A stretch of DNA of 64,000 nt from UBA5239 sp040391785 (GCA_040391785.1 JBEBXH010000018.1:11365-75364); one strand, 5' to 3'; shown: positions 51,881 through 60,375, counted from the first letter of the stretch. Notes: a model not told the origin generated them from the sequence alone. Program-made: numbers and translations.

Positions 51881-52616
51881 AGTTCTGCGCCGCTACGGCC
51901 GGATCGCCATCGCCTTCTCCGGCGGGGTGGACAGTACGCTGCTGGCCGCCGCCGCCATCAAGGCGCTCGGCCCCGATAACGTGCTGCTGATCAACGCCGT
52001 CACACCGTTCGCCGTGGACCCGGTCGGCGAATGGGACGCGCCGCTCTTGCGCCTGGAGCTGGACCCGCTCGCCTGCGCCGAGGTCGCCGCTAATTACCCG
52101 GACCGCTGTTACCACTGCAAAAAAATGCTGATGACCGCCATCCGCGAAGCCGCCAACGAACGCGGTTTCGAGCACGTGGCGGACGGTTTCAACAAATACG
52201 ATCTCTCCGACTACCGTCCGGGGGCGCGGGCCGCCAATGAACTCGGACTGGTCCATCCGTTCCTCGAAGCGGACATGGACAAAGAGGACATCCGCGCCCT
52301 GAGCCACGAATACGACCTGCCGAACTGGAACGCCCCGGCCGACGCCTGCCTCGCCTCGCGAATCCCGTATCACACGCAGTTGACCCCGGAGCTGCTCGAC
52401 CGCGTCCGGCGCGCGGAAAAAAGCCTGTCCGAACTGGGCTTCCGCGGCCACCGCGTGCGCTGTTTCGGCAGCGAGGCCCGTATCGAGCTGCAGCAGGACG
52501 ACTACGCCCTGATCCCCACCCACCGCGAAGCCATCAATCAAGCCCTGCTGCAAGCGGGGTTCAAGAAAATCCTGCTCGACCTGCAAGGCTACCGCCGCGG
52601 CTCCCTCAATAATTGA
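51846..52616 (+). CDS. larE: LarE, ATP-dependent sulfur transferase for the nickel-pincer cofactor
   Basis: The 256-residue PP-loop enzyme has SGGVDSTLL (near 20-28). Following the known family reaction, LarE adenylates pyridinium-3,5-biscarboxylic acid mononucleotide and donates sulfur during synthesis of the nickel pincer cofactor of lactate racemase. The Cys in DACLASRIP (Cys168) aligns with the sacrificial or cluster-binding cysteine, and DRCYHCKK supplies two more. ATG 51846 is chosen; TTG 51840 and ATG 51852 are alternatives. No larA, larB or larC is in the window. The gene is coupled to the glycosyltransferase by overlap. Confidence 0.9.
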   Translation: MNMNNSSQKLAEVLRRYGRIAIAFSGGVDSTLLAAAAIKALGPDNVLLINAVTPFAVDPVGEWDAPLLRLELDPLACAEVAANYPDRCYHCKKMLMTAIREAANERGFEHVADGFNKYDLSDYRPGARAANELGLVHPFLEADMDKEDIRALSHEYDLPNWNAPADACLASRIPYHTQLTPELLDRVRRAEKSLSELGFRGHRVRCFGSEARIELQQDDYALIPTHREAINQALLQAGFKKILLDLQGYRRGSLNN

Positions 52617-52647
52617 CGCGTCACAATTGTTGCAGTGGGCCAGTAAA

Positions 52648-52761
52648 TTTCTTTTAAACACGGAAAACACGGAAAAACACAGAAAAATTCTTTTGAGATG
52701 TATTTTTCATGGTTCCTTAAAAAATTTCCGTGGTTTTCCGTGTTTTCCGTGTTTAAAGAAA
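52648..52761. repeat. Long inverted repeat of CACGGAAAA units
   Basis: The arms 52648-52689 and 52722-52761 are nearly perfect reverse complements, with 24 consecutive matching bases (52653-52676 with 52734-52757). Each arm consists of ACACGGAAAA units. The hairpin lies between larE and the next gene, in a 231-base gap, and has a loop of about 32 bases. Confidence 0.9.
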
Positions 52762-52781
52762 AAAGAATGAGGTATTGCGGC

Positions 52782-52809
52782 TTGAAACTTTGTTAATTTT
52801 AACTATAAT
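52782..52809 (+). promoter_or_regulatory. Probable promoter of the 876-residue glycosidase-like gene
   Basis: TTGAAA (52782-52787), 16 bases, TATAAT (52804-52809), about 38 bases before the ATG at 52848. Confidence 0.65.
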
Positions 52810-52847
52810 ATTATGATGTCGTATAAATTTTTACAGGATATGAGTAT

Positions 52848-55478
52848 ATGAAACAAATGGATGTTCCTGTTCCACCGCCCATGGCCGAGTGGGAGTTTGT
52901 CAGGGAATTGAACCGCCCGGTGGCGCGCAAATTGCGCAAACAACGCAGTCAGGCAATGGCGGGAGAGGCCGATTTGAGCGGCGGAGTCAAGGTGGTGCAG
53001 GAATTTCCGGACCCGGAGCTGCTGCTCGATACCGCTTATGCCGATCTGAACACATTATTGTCGGAAAACGGGCTCAGCGGAAGTTATCCGGTCGTCACCC
53101 GGCAGATTGAGACATCCTGTTTCGAAGAGTATTCCATTGAAATCACGCCGGAACGGTGCGTGATTGCGGGGGCGGACACGGAAGGGATCCGGCGCGGTAT
53201 ATTTGAGTTCGAGGATTTGCTGCAAAGCGCCGGGGGGCCGTTTATCAAGTGTCAGGTTATCCGCCGCAAACCGTGGTTGAAGAGCCGGATCAGCCGCTGC
53301 TTTTTCAGCCCGGTCAAGCGCTGGCCGGTCAATACCGACGAACTGCTCGACGATATCAATTATTACCCGGACGAATATCTGAACCGGCTGGCGCATGAGG
53401 CGGTCAACGGCCTGTGGCTGGTGGTGTCGATGCGCGAGCTCTCCGAAACCAGTTTCACCCCGCTCGACCCGCAGGCGGAGCAGCGGCTGACCAAGCTCAG
53501 GGCCACGGTCCGCCAGTGCCGCCGCTACGGGATCAAGGTTTTCCTGTTCTGCATCGAGCCTTTCGGCGTGGGCGAGGGCGATCCGCTATTCAAGGAACAC
53601 CCGGAGTTGTTCGGGGCCAATGCCTGGGGACGGAACTGTTTCTGCCCCTGTGTGCCGGAAACGCGCCAGTTCATCCGCGAAATGTTCGATTATGTATTCA
53701 GCCGGGTCGACGGGCTCGGCGGGATCATCAATATCACGCACGGCGAGCGCCCGACCACCTGTCTCTCCGCCACGTCCGTGCGCGACAATACCCCGGTGCC
53801 GTGTCCGCGCTGCGGCAAGATTCCGCACGGCGAAATCGTCCGCCAGAGCATGCAGGCCATCAAGGACGGCATCCATAAGCATCAGCCGGACGCCCGGATT
53901 ATCAGCTGGTTCTACATGCCGTATCCGTTTGAACTCTCCGAATGGTCCGATACGCTGGCTTCCTACATGCCGGAAGGGGTGATCGCCCAGTTCAATTACG
54001 AATCCGGCGGCGAGCTCGAGCAGCTCGGGCGCAAGCACTATGGCGGCGACTACTGGCTCAGTTACGTAGGCCCCGCGGCACGCTTCCTGAAGCAGGCGGC
54101 GGCGGGCAAAGAGATTTCGGCCAAGCTGCAGGTGGGCTGCGGGCACGAGCTCGGCACGGTGCCGTTTATCCCGGCCCCGGAGCAGATTTACCGCAAGTTC
54201 AAGGCCATGAAGGAGAACGGCGTCGAGCACGCCATGCATTGCTGGTACCTCGGGAATTACCCGGGATTGATGAACCGCGCCGCCGGACGGCTGGCGTTTG
54301 ATACGTTTGAAAGTACCGAGGCCGAATTTCTCGAGCGCCTGGCGGCCCCCGATTGGGGCAGTGCCACGGCGGACGCGGCAAAAGCCTGGCATCTTTTCAG
54401 CGAATCGTACCGGCAGTTGCCGTTTTCGCTGATGTTCCAGTATTATGGGCCTCAGAATATGGGCTCTGGCTGGCTGCTGTCGCTGTTCCCGGAGCTGAAA
54501 CCGCTGGCGCCGCCGTGGAAACCGGATTTCACTGTTTACGGCGATGCGCTCGGCGAATCCATGGCCGGATTTGACCTTGAAGAAGCCCTGATGCTGGTCC
54601 ATGATATGTTTGAAAAATGGCAGCAGGGGATTGCGCTGCTCACGCCGCACCGCGCAATTTTCGCCGGCAACCGCGAGCGCGAGATCGATATGATTTTGAT
54701 TCACGCGCTGGGGCTGCAGCTGATGAACGCCAACAATGTGCTGCTTTTCTGCCGGCTGCGCGAGGAACTTTTCAGCAAAAACGACGATTCCGTACTGGAG
54801 CCGATGCGTCAGCTGCTCGAATACGAGATCACGCTGAGCCAGCGCCTGGCCAAACTCTGCACGCTCGATTCGCGGCTGGGCTTCCAGTCCGAGGCCCTGT
54901 GCCACCGTTATTATCCGGCGCTGCTGGAGTGGCGCTGTACCCAGGTCCGCAAGGTGTTGGACGAAGACTTCCCGGCGCTGAAACAGGCGCTGGCGGACGG
55001 TACCACCGCCTGGGATTATTTCATGACCCAGCCCGAGGCCCCGACGGCGGCCGCCCCCGGCGAATGGCGCGGCTTCTGGAAATACGAGGTCGAGGGCGAT
55101 CAACTGGTGATCAGCAGCAAGGTCAAAAACGGCGAATTGTGGATTTACCTCATCGACCGCTGCGGCAACCGTTTCCCGGACATGTGCCTGTGGAAGGCCG
55201 ACGGCAACGGCGTGCAGATGACGATGGAGAACCTCAGCCACGTGACCGCGGAGAAATCTCCCTTGGTGGCCGCCATCGCGGCCAGTATAACCGCGGACGG
55301 TATCGAGCTGCGGCTACCGCTGGACAAATTGCCTGTGGACGACAGCGGCAAGCTGAGGATCAACCTGAAGAAGGTCGAAAACGACCAGCGGGAATTCGCC
55401 TTTGGTGAGGGGTATCCGCACCGGCTCTATCTCTACGACTTTTCACCGCACGAAACCGGCCTGATCTCAATCAAGTAA
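52848..55478 (+). CDS. Glycosidase-like protein with GH20-type domain 2 and TIM barrel
   Basis: The 876-residue protein without signal peptide has an N-terminal alpha/beta domain (about 40-135; YSIEITPERCVIAGADTEGIRRGIFEFEDLL). This resembles the domain that precedes the barrel in GH20, GH67 and GH84 enzymes. A large TIM barrel follows (about 150-480; VFLFCIEPFGVGEGD, GIINITHGERPTTC, a CPRCGK segment near 325), then a helical region and a C-terminal beta domain. I cannot name the family or the substrate. It stands alone behind its own promoter and a long inverted repeat. Its last 46 bases overlap the convergent YhhN-like gene. Confidence 0.72.
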   Translation: MKQMDVPVPPPMAEWEFVRELNRPVARKLRKQRSQAMAGEADLSGGVKVVQEFPDPELLLDTAYADLNTLLSENGLSGSYPVVTRQIETSCFEEYSIEITPERCVIAGADTEGIRRGIFEFEDLLQSAGGPFIKCQVIRRKPWLKSRISRCFFSPVKRWPVNTDELLDDINYYPDEYLNRLAHEAVNGLWLVVSMRELSETSFTPLDPQAEQRLTKLRATVRQCRRYGIKVFLFCIEPFGVGEGDPLFKEHPELFGANAWGRNCFCPCVPETRQFIREMFDYVFSRVDGLGGIINITHGERPTTCLSATSVRDNTPVPCPRCGKIPHGEIVRQSMQAIKDGIHKHQPDARIISWFYMPYPFELSEWSDTLASYMPEGVIAQFNYESGGELEQLGRKHYGGDYWLSYVGPAARFLKQAAAGKEISAKLQVGCGHELGTVPFIPAPEQIYRKFKAMKENGVEHAMHCWYLGNYPGLMNRAAGRLAFDTFESTEAEFLERLAAPDWGSATADAAKAWHLFSESYRQLPFSLMFQYYGPQNMGSGWLLSLFPELKPLAPPWKPDFTVYGDALGESMAGFDLEEALMLVHDMFEKWQQGIALLTPHRAIFAGNREREIDMILIHALGLQLMNANNVLLFCRLREELFSKNDDSVLEPMRQLLEYEITLSQRLAKLCTLDSRLGFQSEALCHRYYPALLEWRCTQVRKVLDEDFPALKQALADGTTAWDYFMTQPEAPTAAAPGEWRGFWKYEVEGDQLVISSKVKNGELWIYLIDRCGNRFPDMCLWKADGNGVQMTMENLSHVTAEKSPLVAAIAASITADGIELRLPLDKLPVDDSGKLRINLKKVENDQREFAFGEGYPHRLYLYDFSPHETGLISIK

Positions 55479-56050
55479 CCCGGACGGACGGTCATCAGTA
55501 CCAATGCGGCGGCCAGCAGCAGGTGGGCAAGCATATAAGCCGGCATGATCAGACCGTTGAAGCGGTGGAAATTCAGGAACTCTTTCCATGATATCACGGT
55601 ATCGGAGAAAAGGATGAACGCGATGCCCGCGGTATAAATGCCGCGCAGGGTCATTGTGCCCCTGATGCCGGCCGCCGCCCCCAGCCCGACCACCGAAATC
55701 ACCGTGTAGAGGAGCACCGCTGCCCCCAGCGCGGCATCCGGCATGACCGGCATCAGGAAAAAAACGCAGTAAATCAGGTAAATGGGCAGTGCAATTCCCA
55801 GGACATAGCGGTTTATCCGCCCATAGCTCAGGGCGAACACGAGAAATCCGGTGTGCGCCAGGAAAAACGCCGCGATCCCGAAGAGAAAATAATATTCGTG
55901 TCCGCCGCCGCGGTTCCGCAGGAAATAATCCCCGGCCAGCGAAAGAAGAAATGCCGCCGCCACCGGCACTGCCGCCCACTGCCGCCGGTAGATGCCGAAC
56001 ACGCAGGCCGCCAGAAAACCGCTCATTGTGATGCAGTCCACCCAGTTCAT
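55433..56050 (-). CDS. YhhN-family (lysoplasmalogenase-like) membrane protein
   Basis: The protein of about 205 residues is made of eight hydrophobic segments, with SLAGDYFLR near 40, an AAFFLAHTGFLVFALSYGR segment and FSDTVISWKEF near 145. These match the YhhN/TMEM86 family, whose known members hydrolyse the vinyl-ether bond of lysoplasmalogens. The frame is open further upstream, but ATG 56050 is right because it overlaps the upstream gene's stop (ATGA) and has a GGAGGAAA ribosome site. It pairs with the phospholipid genes further along only by theme. Confidence 0.82.
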   Translation of the reverse strand: MNWVDCITMSGFLAACVFGIYRRQWAAVPVAAAFLLSLAGDYFLRNRGGGHEYYFLFGIAAFFLAHTGFLVFALSYGRINRYVLGIALPIYLIYCVFFLMPVMPDAALGAAVLLYTVISVVGLGAAAGIRGTMTLRGIYTAGIAFILFSDTVISWKEFLNFHRFNGLIMPAYMLAHLLLAAALVLMTVRPGYLIEIRPVSCGEKS

Positions 56051-56676
56051 CGTTTCCTCCAAACCAACGCCAATGCCTGATAAATCATGTAGCAGAGGAA
56101 AAAAGCCACCAGCATTTTCTGCATAAATGGTTGCGTCGGGCGCGTCGGCAGCATATTCGCGTGGGACGATAAATGGTTCAGGCACAACCAGAGTACGATG
56201 ACAAAGCCCCCGAAAATGCACCAGCAAATGCTTTCTGCCCGGCCCCCGAAGCGGTTATCGGCCTGAAACACCGGCAGAATTATGCCGGCCCCGATGCTCA
56301 TGGAAATATAAGTCGCCCAGTTATGCAGTTCCGGCTGGATGTTGTACGGGATCAGTCCGATCGCGGCCAGTCCGATGCCGCTCAGCACCCCTGCCACGAT
56401 CATGACCCGCCGCGGCAGCGCCTTTCTGAACTCCAGCGCCCGAAAAATAAAATATGCTGCCGTAGCGATTCCGGCACCCACCAGCGCGGTATTGAAAAAC
56501 AGGCAAGAGATCCAGTTCGCCGACCCGTTTTCATGCCGGGTCAGGCCCAGCGCACTCAGAAACTGCATCGGCCACGAATAAGGCTCCGGGTAAAAACACA
56601 TGGCTGCGCCGAAGGAAACAAGAACCACGATTTCCATGGCCAGCATACTCCAGCCGAGTTTCCGGTATTTGCTCAT
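56047..56676 (-). CDS. DUF998-like membrane protein
   Basis: The 209-residue protein has six hydrophobic segments. The first loop contains a FLSALGLTRHENGSANW stretch, similar to the SxLG...NP region of DUF998 proteins, and LIPYNIQPELHNWAT lies near 115. No activity is known to me. AAGGAGG stands 6 bases before the ATG. It is coupled to the YhhN-like gene by a 4-base overlap, so the two are probably made together. Confidence 0.7.
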   Translation of the reverse strand: MSKYRKLGWSMLAMEIVVLVSFGAAMCFYPEPYSWPMQFLSALGLTRHENGSANWISCLFFNTALVGAGIATAAYFIFRALEFRKALPRRVMIVAGVLSGIGLAAIGLIPYNIQPELHNWATYISMSIGAGIILPVFQADNRFGGRAESICWCIFGGFVIVLWLCLNHLSSHANMLPTRPTQPFMQKMLVAFFLCYMIYQALALVWRKR

Positions 56677-56922
56677 ACTTCCTCCTTACCGGGGAAAATC
56701 AACGATTACGTTTGTAATTTCAATATAACCGTCGGCATGTCCAAAAGCAAGCCCCCGGACTGTTTTTTTCGTAATCTTACATAATTCAGCTTCAAAGTAA
56801 CGAAATTACGACGAATTAGTCCGAAAAATAGTCTATTCCGGAGCTGACAAAATTTTCCGTTCCCGACATTTTCCAGCACAAAAATTTTATTGAAAAATTT
56901 ATCGAAAAAAATTAAAAAACAC

Positions 56923-56951
56923 TTGCAATGTCTACTCTCATGGTATATAAT
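56923..56951 (+). promoter_or_regulatory. Strong promoter ahead of the structured RNA
   Basis: TTGCAA (56923-56928), 17 bases, TATAAT (56946-56951), with transcription expected near 56958. The preceding 60 bases are rich in A tracts, as in an UP element. Confidence 0.75.
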
Positions 56952-56957
56952 ATAAAT

Positions 56958-57088
56958 AGATAGTAATAATACAATGTTTTAAGACTATCGAGAAGGATGT
57001 GCCGGGATTCCGGTACTGATGAGTGAGCCCCTTATCCCAACTCCGTTCCTGTGGTTAATCAAACGACTGCAGGACGGAGACTTTTTTT
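56958..57088 (+). ncRNA. Candidate structured small RNA or attenuating leader
   Basis: The 130-base transcript between promoter and terminator can form an opening stem GATAGT/ACTATC (56958-56992), a GGGAT/ATCCC stem (57004-57037) enclosing GGTACTGATGAGTGAGCC, and the terminator hairpin. I match it to no riboswitch or known small RNA I can recall. It may be a free small RNA or a premature-termination control for the phospholipid genes downstream. Confidence 0.45.
57041..57088 (+). terminator. Intrinsic terminator before the DUF2062-psd-pssA genes
   Basis: CTCCGT-T-CCTG (57041-57051) pairs with CAGGACGGAG (57070-57079) with one bulged T, and seven T residues follow (57082-57088). Confidence 0.85.
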
Positions 57089-57115
57089 GCCCCGATGGAT
57101 GGACGAAAAAGATCG

Positions 57116-57196
57116 AAATGGCATAAAGGGCGGCTTCCGCTCGGCTTTTGGCGGAATTGTCCGGCCGCCGGGGTATCGATAAAAACTATGCCATTT
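57116..57196 (+). other. Long stem-loop in the leader of DUF2062-psd-pssA
   Basis: AAATGGCATA (57116-57125) pairs perfectly with TATGCCATTT (57187-57196). Inside it GGCGGC pairs with GCCGCC (57129-57134 with 57164-57169) and TTCCGC with GCGGAA (57135-57140 with 57151-57156). Three nested perfect stems in 81 bases suggest a functional RNA or protein-binding element. Confidence 0.6.
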
Positions 57197-57277
57197 CCTG
57201 AATTTTTCCTTGTAAAAACGGGTATTTGGACTATGTTTTAGAAGTAGGACCCGACAGTTAATAGCAAAGGTAAATTC

Positions 57278-57838
57278 ATGATCCGAATCAATAAATCAAG
57301 AATCCTTTACTATTACATTAAATTTGCCAGAGAAAAAGGCACGCCAGACTATATCGCACGCGGTTGGTCGCTGGGCGTGTTGATTGGTTTGGCGATTCCG
57401 TTCGGGTTTCAGTTGTTTATAGTAATACCGCTTTCATTTTTGCTGAAGGCGTCGCGAATCGGGTCGGTGGCGGGTACGTTCATCACCAATAATTTCACGA
57501 TCATCGTCATTTACCCGTTTCAGGTATGGCTGGGGAGCTGCATTTTCGGCAACCCGATCAGCTATGCGGCGGTGAAGGGGGATTTGAAGCAGTTTGTGGC
57601 TGAACCGAGCTTCAAGGCGCTGGCGACCATGGGCGGCGAGATTGTGGCTTCGTTCTTCATGGGCGGTTTTCTGCTGGCGGTGATTGCGGCGCCGATCGCT
57701 TATTTCGGGGTTCGCGCGCTGGTGATCCGCCACCGGAACCGGGCGGAAGTACGGCGGTGGAAGCGGCTGGATGCGTTATTGAAGGAAGCCGAGGCATCGG
57801 TGGATGAAAATATAAAAGAAGGGAAAATTGGAAAATGA
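57278..57838 (+). CDS. DUF2062 membrane protein
   Basis: The 186-residue protein has a hydrophilic start followed by the DUF2062 pattern: GTPDYIARGWSLGVLIGLAIPFG (about 22-45), a helix, then TNNFTIIVIYPFQVWLG (about 75-92) and a third helix near 130. The C-terminal tail is charged. Its role is unknown; DUF2062 proteins often accompany envelope genes. AAAGG lies 7 bases before the ATG, and the stop overlaps the psd start (ATGA). Confidence 0.85.
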   Translation: MIRINKSRILYYYIKFAREKGTPDYIARGWSLGVLIGLAIPFGFQLFIVIPLSFLLKASRIGSVAGTFITNNFTIIVIYPFQVWLGSCIFGNPISYAAVKGDLKQFVAEPSFKALATMGGEIVASFFMGGFLLAVIAAPIAYFGVRALVIRHRNRAEVRRWKRLDALLKEAEASVDENIKEGKIGK

Positions 57839-58533
57839 CGTTGACTAGGTACGGATTCAAGGAATGGTTCGGCGGCGCTGTAATCGCCCTGGCTCTGATT
57901 GCGGTCGGGATCTTTGTTTACCGGTATGAAAACCTGCATTGGGTCACCTATGTCCTGGGCGGGGTAGCGGTGGTCGGCTGGGTTTGCCTGGCGGCGTTTT
58001 TCCGCAGTCCGCACCGGACGATTCCCGGCGATAATTACGTCATGGTCTCCCCGGCCGACGGCACGGTCAAGGACATCGAGGTCCTCGACGAGTGCGATTT
58101 CCCCGAATTCAAGGGCCAGCGCGTGGTCCGGATCGGCATTTTCCTCTCGGTCCTGAACGTTCATGTGAACCGTGCCCCCTGCGCCATGACCATCAGCTCC
58201 AAGCACTACCGCGAAGGGCGCTACCTCGACGCGCGCTCGCCCGACTGCATCAAGGAAAACGAAGCCATGACCATTGTCGGCAGCGGCACGGTGGGCGAAC
58301 ACGTTTACCCGGTGGCGATCCGCCAGATTTCGGGGGCCATTGCCCGCCGCATCGTCTGTCCGGTCGAGCCTGGCCGCCAGCTGATCAAGGGTGAAATTTA
58401 CGGCATGATCAAATTCGGCTCCCGCACGGAACTCTATTTTCCGGAAAAAGCCGACATGAAGATCTGCGTCAACATCGGCGAAGCGGTCTCCGGCGGCAGT
58501 ACCATCCTCTGCCGCATCCGCGACTCAAAATAA
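57835..58533 (+). CDS. psd: Phosphatidylserine decarboxylase (short form)
   Basis: The 232-residue proenzyme has two N-terminal membrane helices (about 12-32, 38-58). It shows PADGTVKDIE (near 68), FLSVLNVHVNRAP (about 102-114) and the self-cleavage site FGSRTELY with Ser196, which becomes the pyruvoyl group. The length and GSR site match the short class of Psd. It decarboxylates phosphatidylserine to phosphatidylethanolamine at the inner membrane. It is coupled to DUF2062 by overlap and followed after 9 bases by pssA, so serine-phospholipid synthesis and decarboxylation are encoded together. Confidence 0.94.
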   Translation: MTLTRYGFKEWFGGAVIALALIAVGIFVYRYENLHWVTYVLGGVAVVGWVCLAAFFRSPHRTIPGDNYVMVSPADGTVKDIEVLDECDFPEFKGQRVVRIGIFLSVLNVHVNRAPCAMTISSKHYREGRYLDARSPDCIKENEAMTIVGSGTVGEHVYPVAIRQISGAIARRIVCPVEPGRQLIKGEIYGMIKFGSRTELYFPEKADMKICVNIGEAVSGGSTILCRIRDSK

Positions 58534-58542
58534 CGGTGCAAT

Positions 58543-59373
58543 ATGCGGGTTCAGAAGAAAAATTTCAAGGAATTCATGGTCAATAACCGTTGGCTGAAAT
58601 ATGTGCCGAATTCCTTAACACTGTGCAATTCCCTGTGCGGTTTCGCCGCGATCCTCTATACGATCCGCGCTTTTCACGGTTCCGAATACGATGCCCGGGC
58701 GTTGTTTGTCAGCGCCTGGATCATTCTTTTCGCCATGGTGTTCGATGCGCTGGACGGTTTTGCGGCGCGGATTTTCAATGCCGCCAGCATGCACGGCATG
58801 CAGATGGACTCGCTGGCGGACATGGTGACCTTCGGGGTGGCGCCGGCGGCGATCATCGCCGTCATGTCGCACTGGGTTCACGACTTCTCCAACACATTCG
58901 ACATCTACGTTTATGCAATGAGCTGCATCTACATGGGTTGCGCCGCCTTGCGGCTGGCCACTTACAACGTTCACGCGATCATGCAGAAAAAGAGCGGCGA
59001 CGGTTTTTCCGGTCTGCCCTCGCCGGGCGGAGCCGCCGGGGTCTGCAGCGTGCTGTTGTTTTTCAACAGCGCCGAACTGTATGACCGGTTTTCCCTGGAA
59101 CTGGCCATTTACCTGCCGATTTACGCCGCGCTGCTGGGCTTCCTGATGGTCAGCCACATCCCGTATCTGCACGTCGGCAAATGGATCTTTTCGGCGCGGC
59201 GCAACGCCCGCAGCTTCATCATCCTGGTGATCCTGATCATTCTCATCGCAATTTTCCGGATTTACGCGCTGACGATTATCATCAACATCTACATCTTTTC
59301 CGCTCCTGTCATTGCATTTATCAAGTGGCTCAGGCGCCCGAGAACAAAAGACATGCAGCCGGCGGCAAGTTAA
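58543..59373 (+). CDS. pssA: CDP-diacylglycerol-serine O-phosphatidyltransferase
   Basis: The 276-residue inner-membrane protein of the CDP-alcohol phosphatidyltransferase family has about eight helices. The family motif D-G-x2-A-R-x8-G-x3-D-x3-D is present as DALDGFAARIF...GMQMDSLAD (about 67-92). With psd beside it, the product is phosphatidylserine for conversion to phosphatidylethanolamine. The ATG at 58543 has only a weak site; ATG 58576 is an alternative. It ends 12 bases before the epimerase gene. Confidence 0.93.
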   Translation: MRVQKKNFKEFMVNNRWLKYVPNSLTLCNSLCGFAAILYTIRAFHGSEYDARALFVSAWIILFAMVFDALDGFAARIFNAASMHGMQMDSLADMVTFGVAPAAIIAVMSHWVHDFSNTFDIYVYAMSCIYMGCAALRLATYNVHAIMQKKSGDGFSGLPSPGGAAGVCSVLLFFNSAELYDRFSLELAIYLPIYAALLGFLMVSHIPYLHVGKWIFSARRNARSFIILVILIILIAIFRIYALTIIINIYIFSAPVIAFIKWLRRPRTKDMQPAAS

Positions 59374-59385
59374 CTGGAGGTTCCC

Positions 59386-60351
59386 ATGAAATATCTGATT
59401 ACCGGGGGAGCGGGGTTCATTGGCGGTCACCTGACCGAATCGCTTCTGGCGGACGGGCACGAAGTCAAGGTGATCGACAATCTGTCGACCGGCTCGGCGG
59501 ATAACCTGAAGGCGGTGACCGGCAACCCGGCGCTGCGCTTCGTCAAAGCCGATATTCTCGAATATTCCGGGCTCGACCGCGACATTGCCGACTCCGATAT
59601 CGTCATTCATCTGGCCGCCGCGGTCGGGGTGGAACTGGTCGTGCACGATCCCGTCCACACCATCATTACCAACGTTCACGGCACCGAGCGCGTGCTGGAC
59701 AGCGCCGCCAAGCACCACAAGCGCACGCTGATCGCCTCCACCAGCGAAGTCTACGGCAAATCCAAGGAAGACGGATTCAAGGAAACCGACGATCTGCTGA
59801 TCGGTTCGTCGTATCATTCGCGCTGGTCGTATGCCTGCAGCAAATTGCTGGATGAATTTTACCTGATGGCGCACCACCGGGCGACGGGTTTTCCCGGCAC
59901 GGTTGTCCGCTTCTTCAATATCGTGGGGCCGCGCCAGACGGGGCGTTACGGCATGGTGGTGCCGCGCATGGTCACTGCCGCGCTGGAAGGCAAGCCGCTG
60001 CCGGTGTACGGCGACGGCAATCAATCGCGCTGTTTCTGCCATGTTTTCGACGCGGTGAGAGCGGTTCGCGGGCTGGCCGAGTGCGACGATGCAATCGGCA
60101 AAGTGGTAAACATCGGCAGCCGCGACGTGATGACGATCAAGGGCTTGGCCGAAACCATCATCAAGCGCCTCGGCAGTAAATCCGGGATTGAGCTGATTCC
60201 CTACGACAAAGCTTATGAAAAGGGTTTCGAGGATATGTTCCGCCGCCGTCCCTGCACGGAAGTCATCCAGGGCCTGATCGGCTGGCAGTCGACGCTGACG
60301 CTGGAACAGATCATCGACGACGTGGCGAAAGAAATAAGAAAGAAGAATTAA
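59386..60351 (+). CDS. NAD-dependent sugar-nucleotide epimerase/dehydratase
   Basis: The 321-residue extended short-chain dehydrogenase has the NAD-binding GGAGFIGGHL (7-16), an Asp-Asn at the end of strand 2 (DNLSTG), the STSEVYG segment (118-124) and the catalytic YACSK pair (Tyr149, Lys153). RFFNIVGPRQTGRYGMVVPR, the following loop, is typical of UDP-glucose 4-epimerase and UDP-glucuronate decarboxylase relatives. The exact sugar is not readable. TGGAGG precedes the ATG by 6 bases. It probably feeds LPS or exopolysaccharide synthesis. Confidence 0.9.
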   Translation: MKYLITGGAGFIGGHLTESLLADGHEVKVIDNLSTGSADNLKAVTGNPALRFVKADILEYSGLDRDIADSDIVIHLAAAVGVELVVHDPVHTIITNVHGTERVLDSAAKHHKRTLIASTSEVYGKSKEDGFKETDDLLIGSSYHSRWSYACSKLLDEFYLMAHHRATGFPGTVVRFFNIVGPRQTGRYGMVVPRMVTAALEGKPLPVYGDGNQSRCFCHVFDAVRAVRGLAECDDAIGKVVNIGSRDVMTIKGLAETIIKRLGSKSGIELIPYDKAYEKGFEDMFRRRPCTEVIQGLIGWQSTLTLEQIIDDVAKEIRKKN

Positions 60352-60375
60352 GAAAGAAGAAAAAGAAACCTGCCA

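Larger units (their letters stand above)
56677..57277. other. 601-base gene-free region with promoter, short RNA and hairpins
   Basis: No convincing coding frame lies here. From left to right it holds AT-rich sequence (56760-56920), a strong rightward promoter (56923-56951), a structured transcript ending in an intrinsic terminator (56958-57088), a second long stem-loop (57116-57196) and the leader of the DUF2062-psd-pssA genes. Confidence 0.75.

Noticed and set aside
57016..57023. CTGATGAG resembling a hammerhead ribozyme core
   Set aside because: No matching CGAAA core and cleavage triplet lie at suitable distances, and the surrounding stems do not form the three-way junction.
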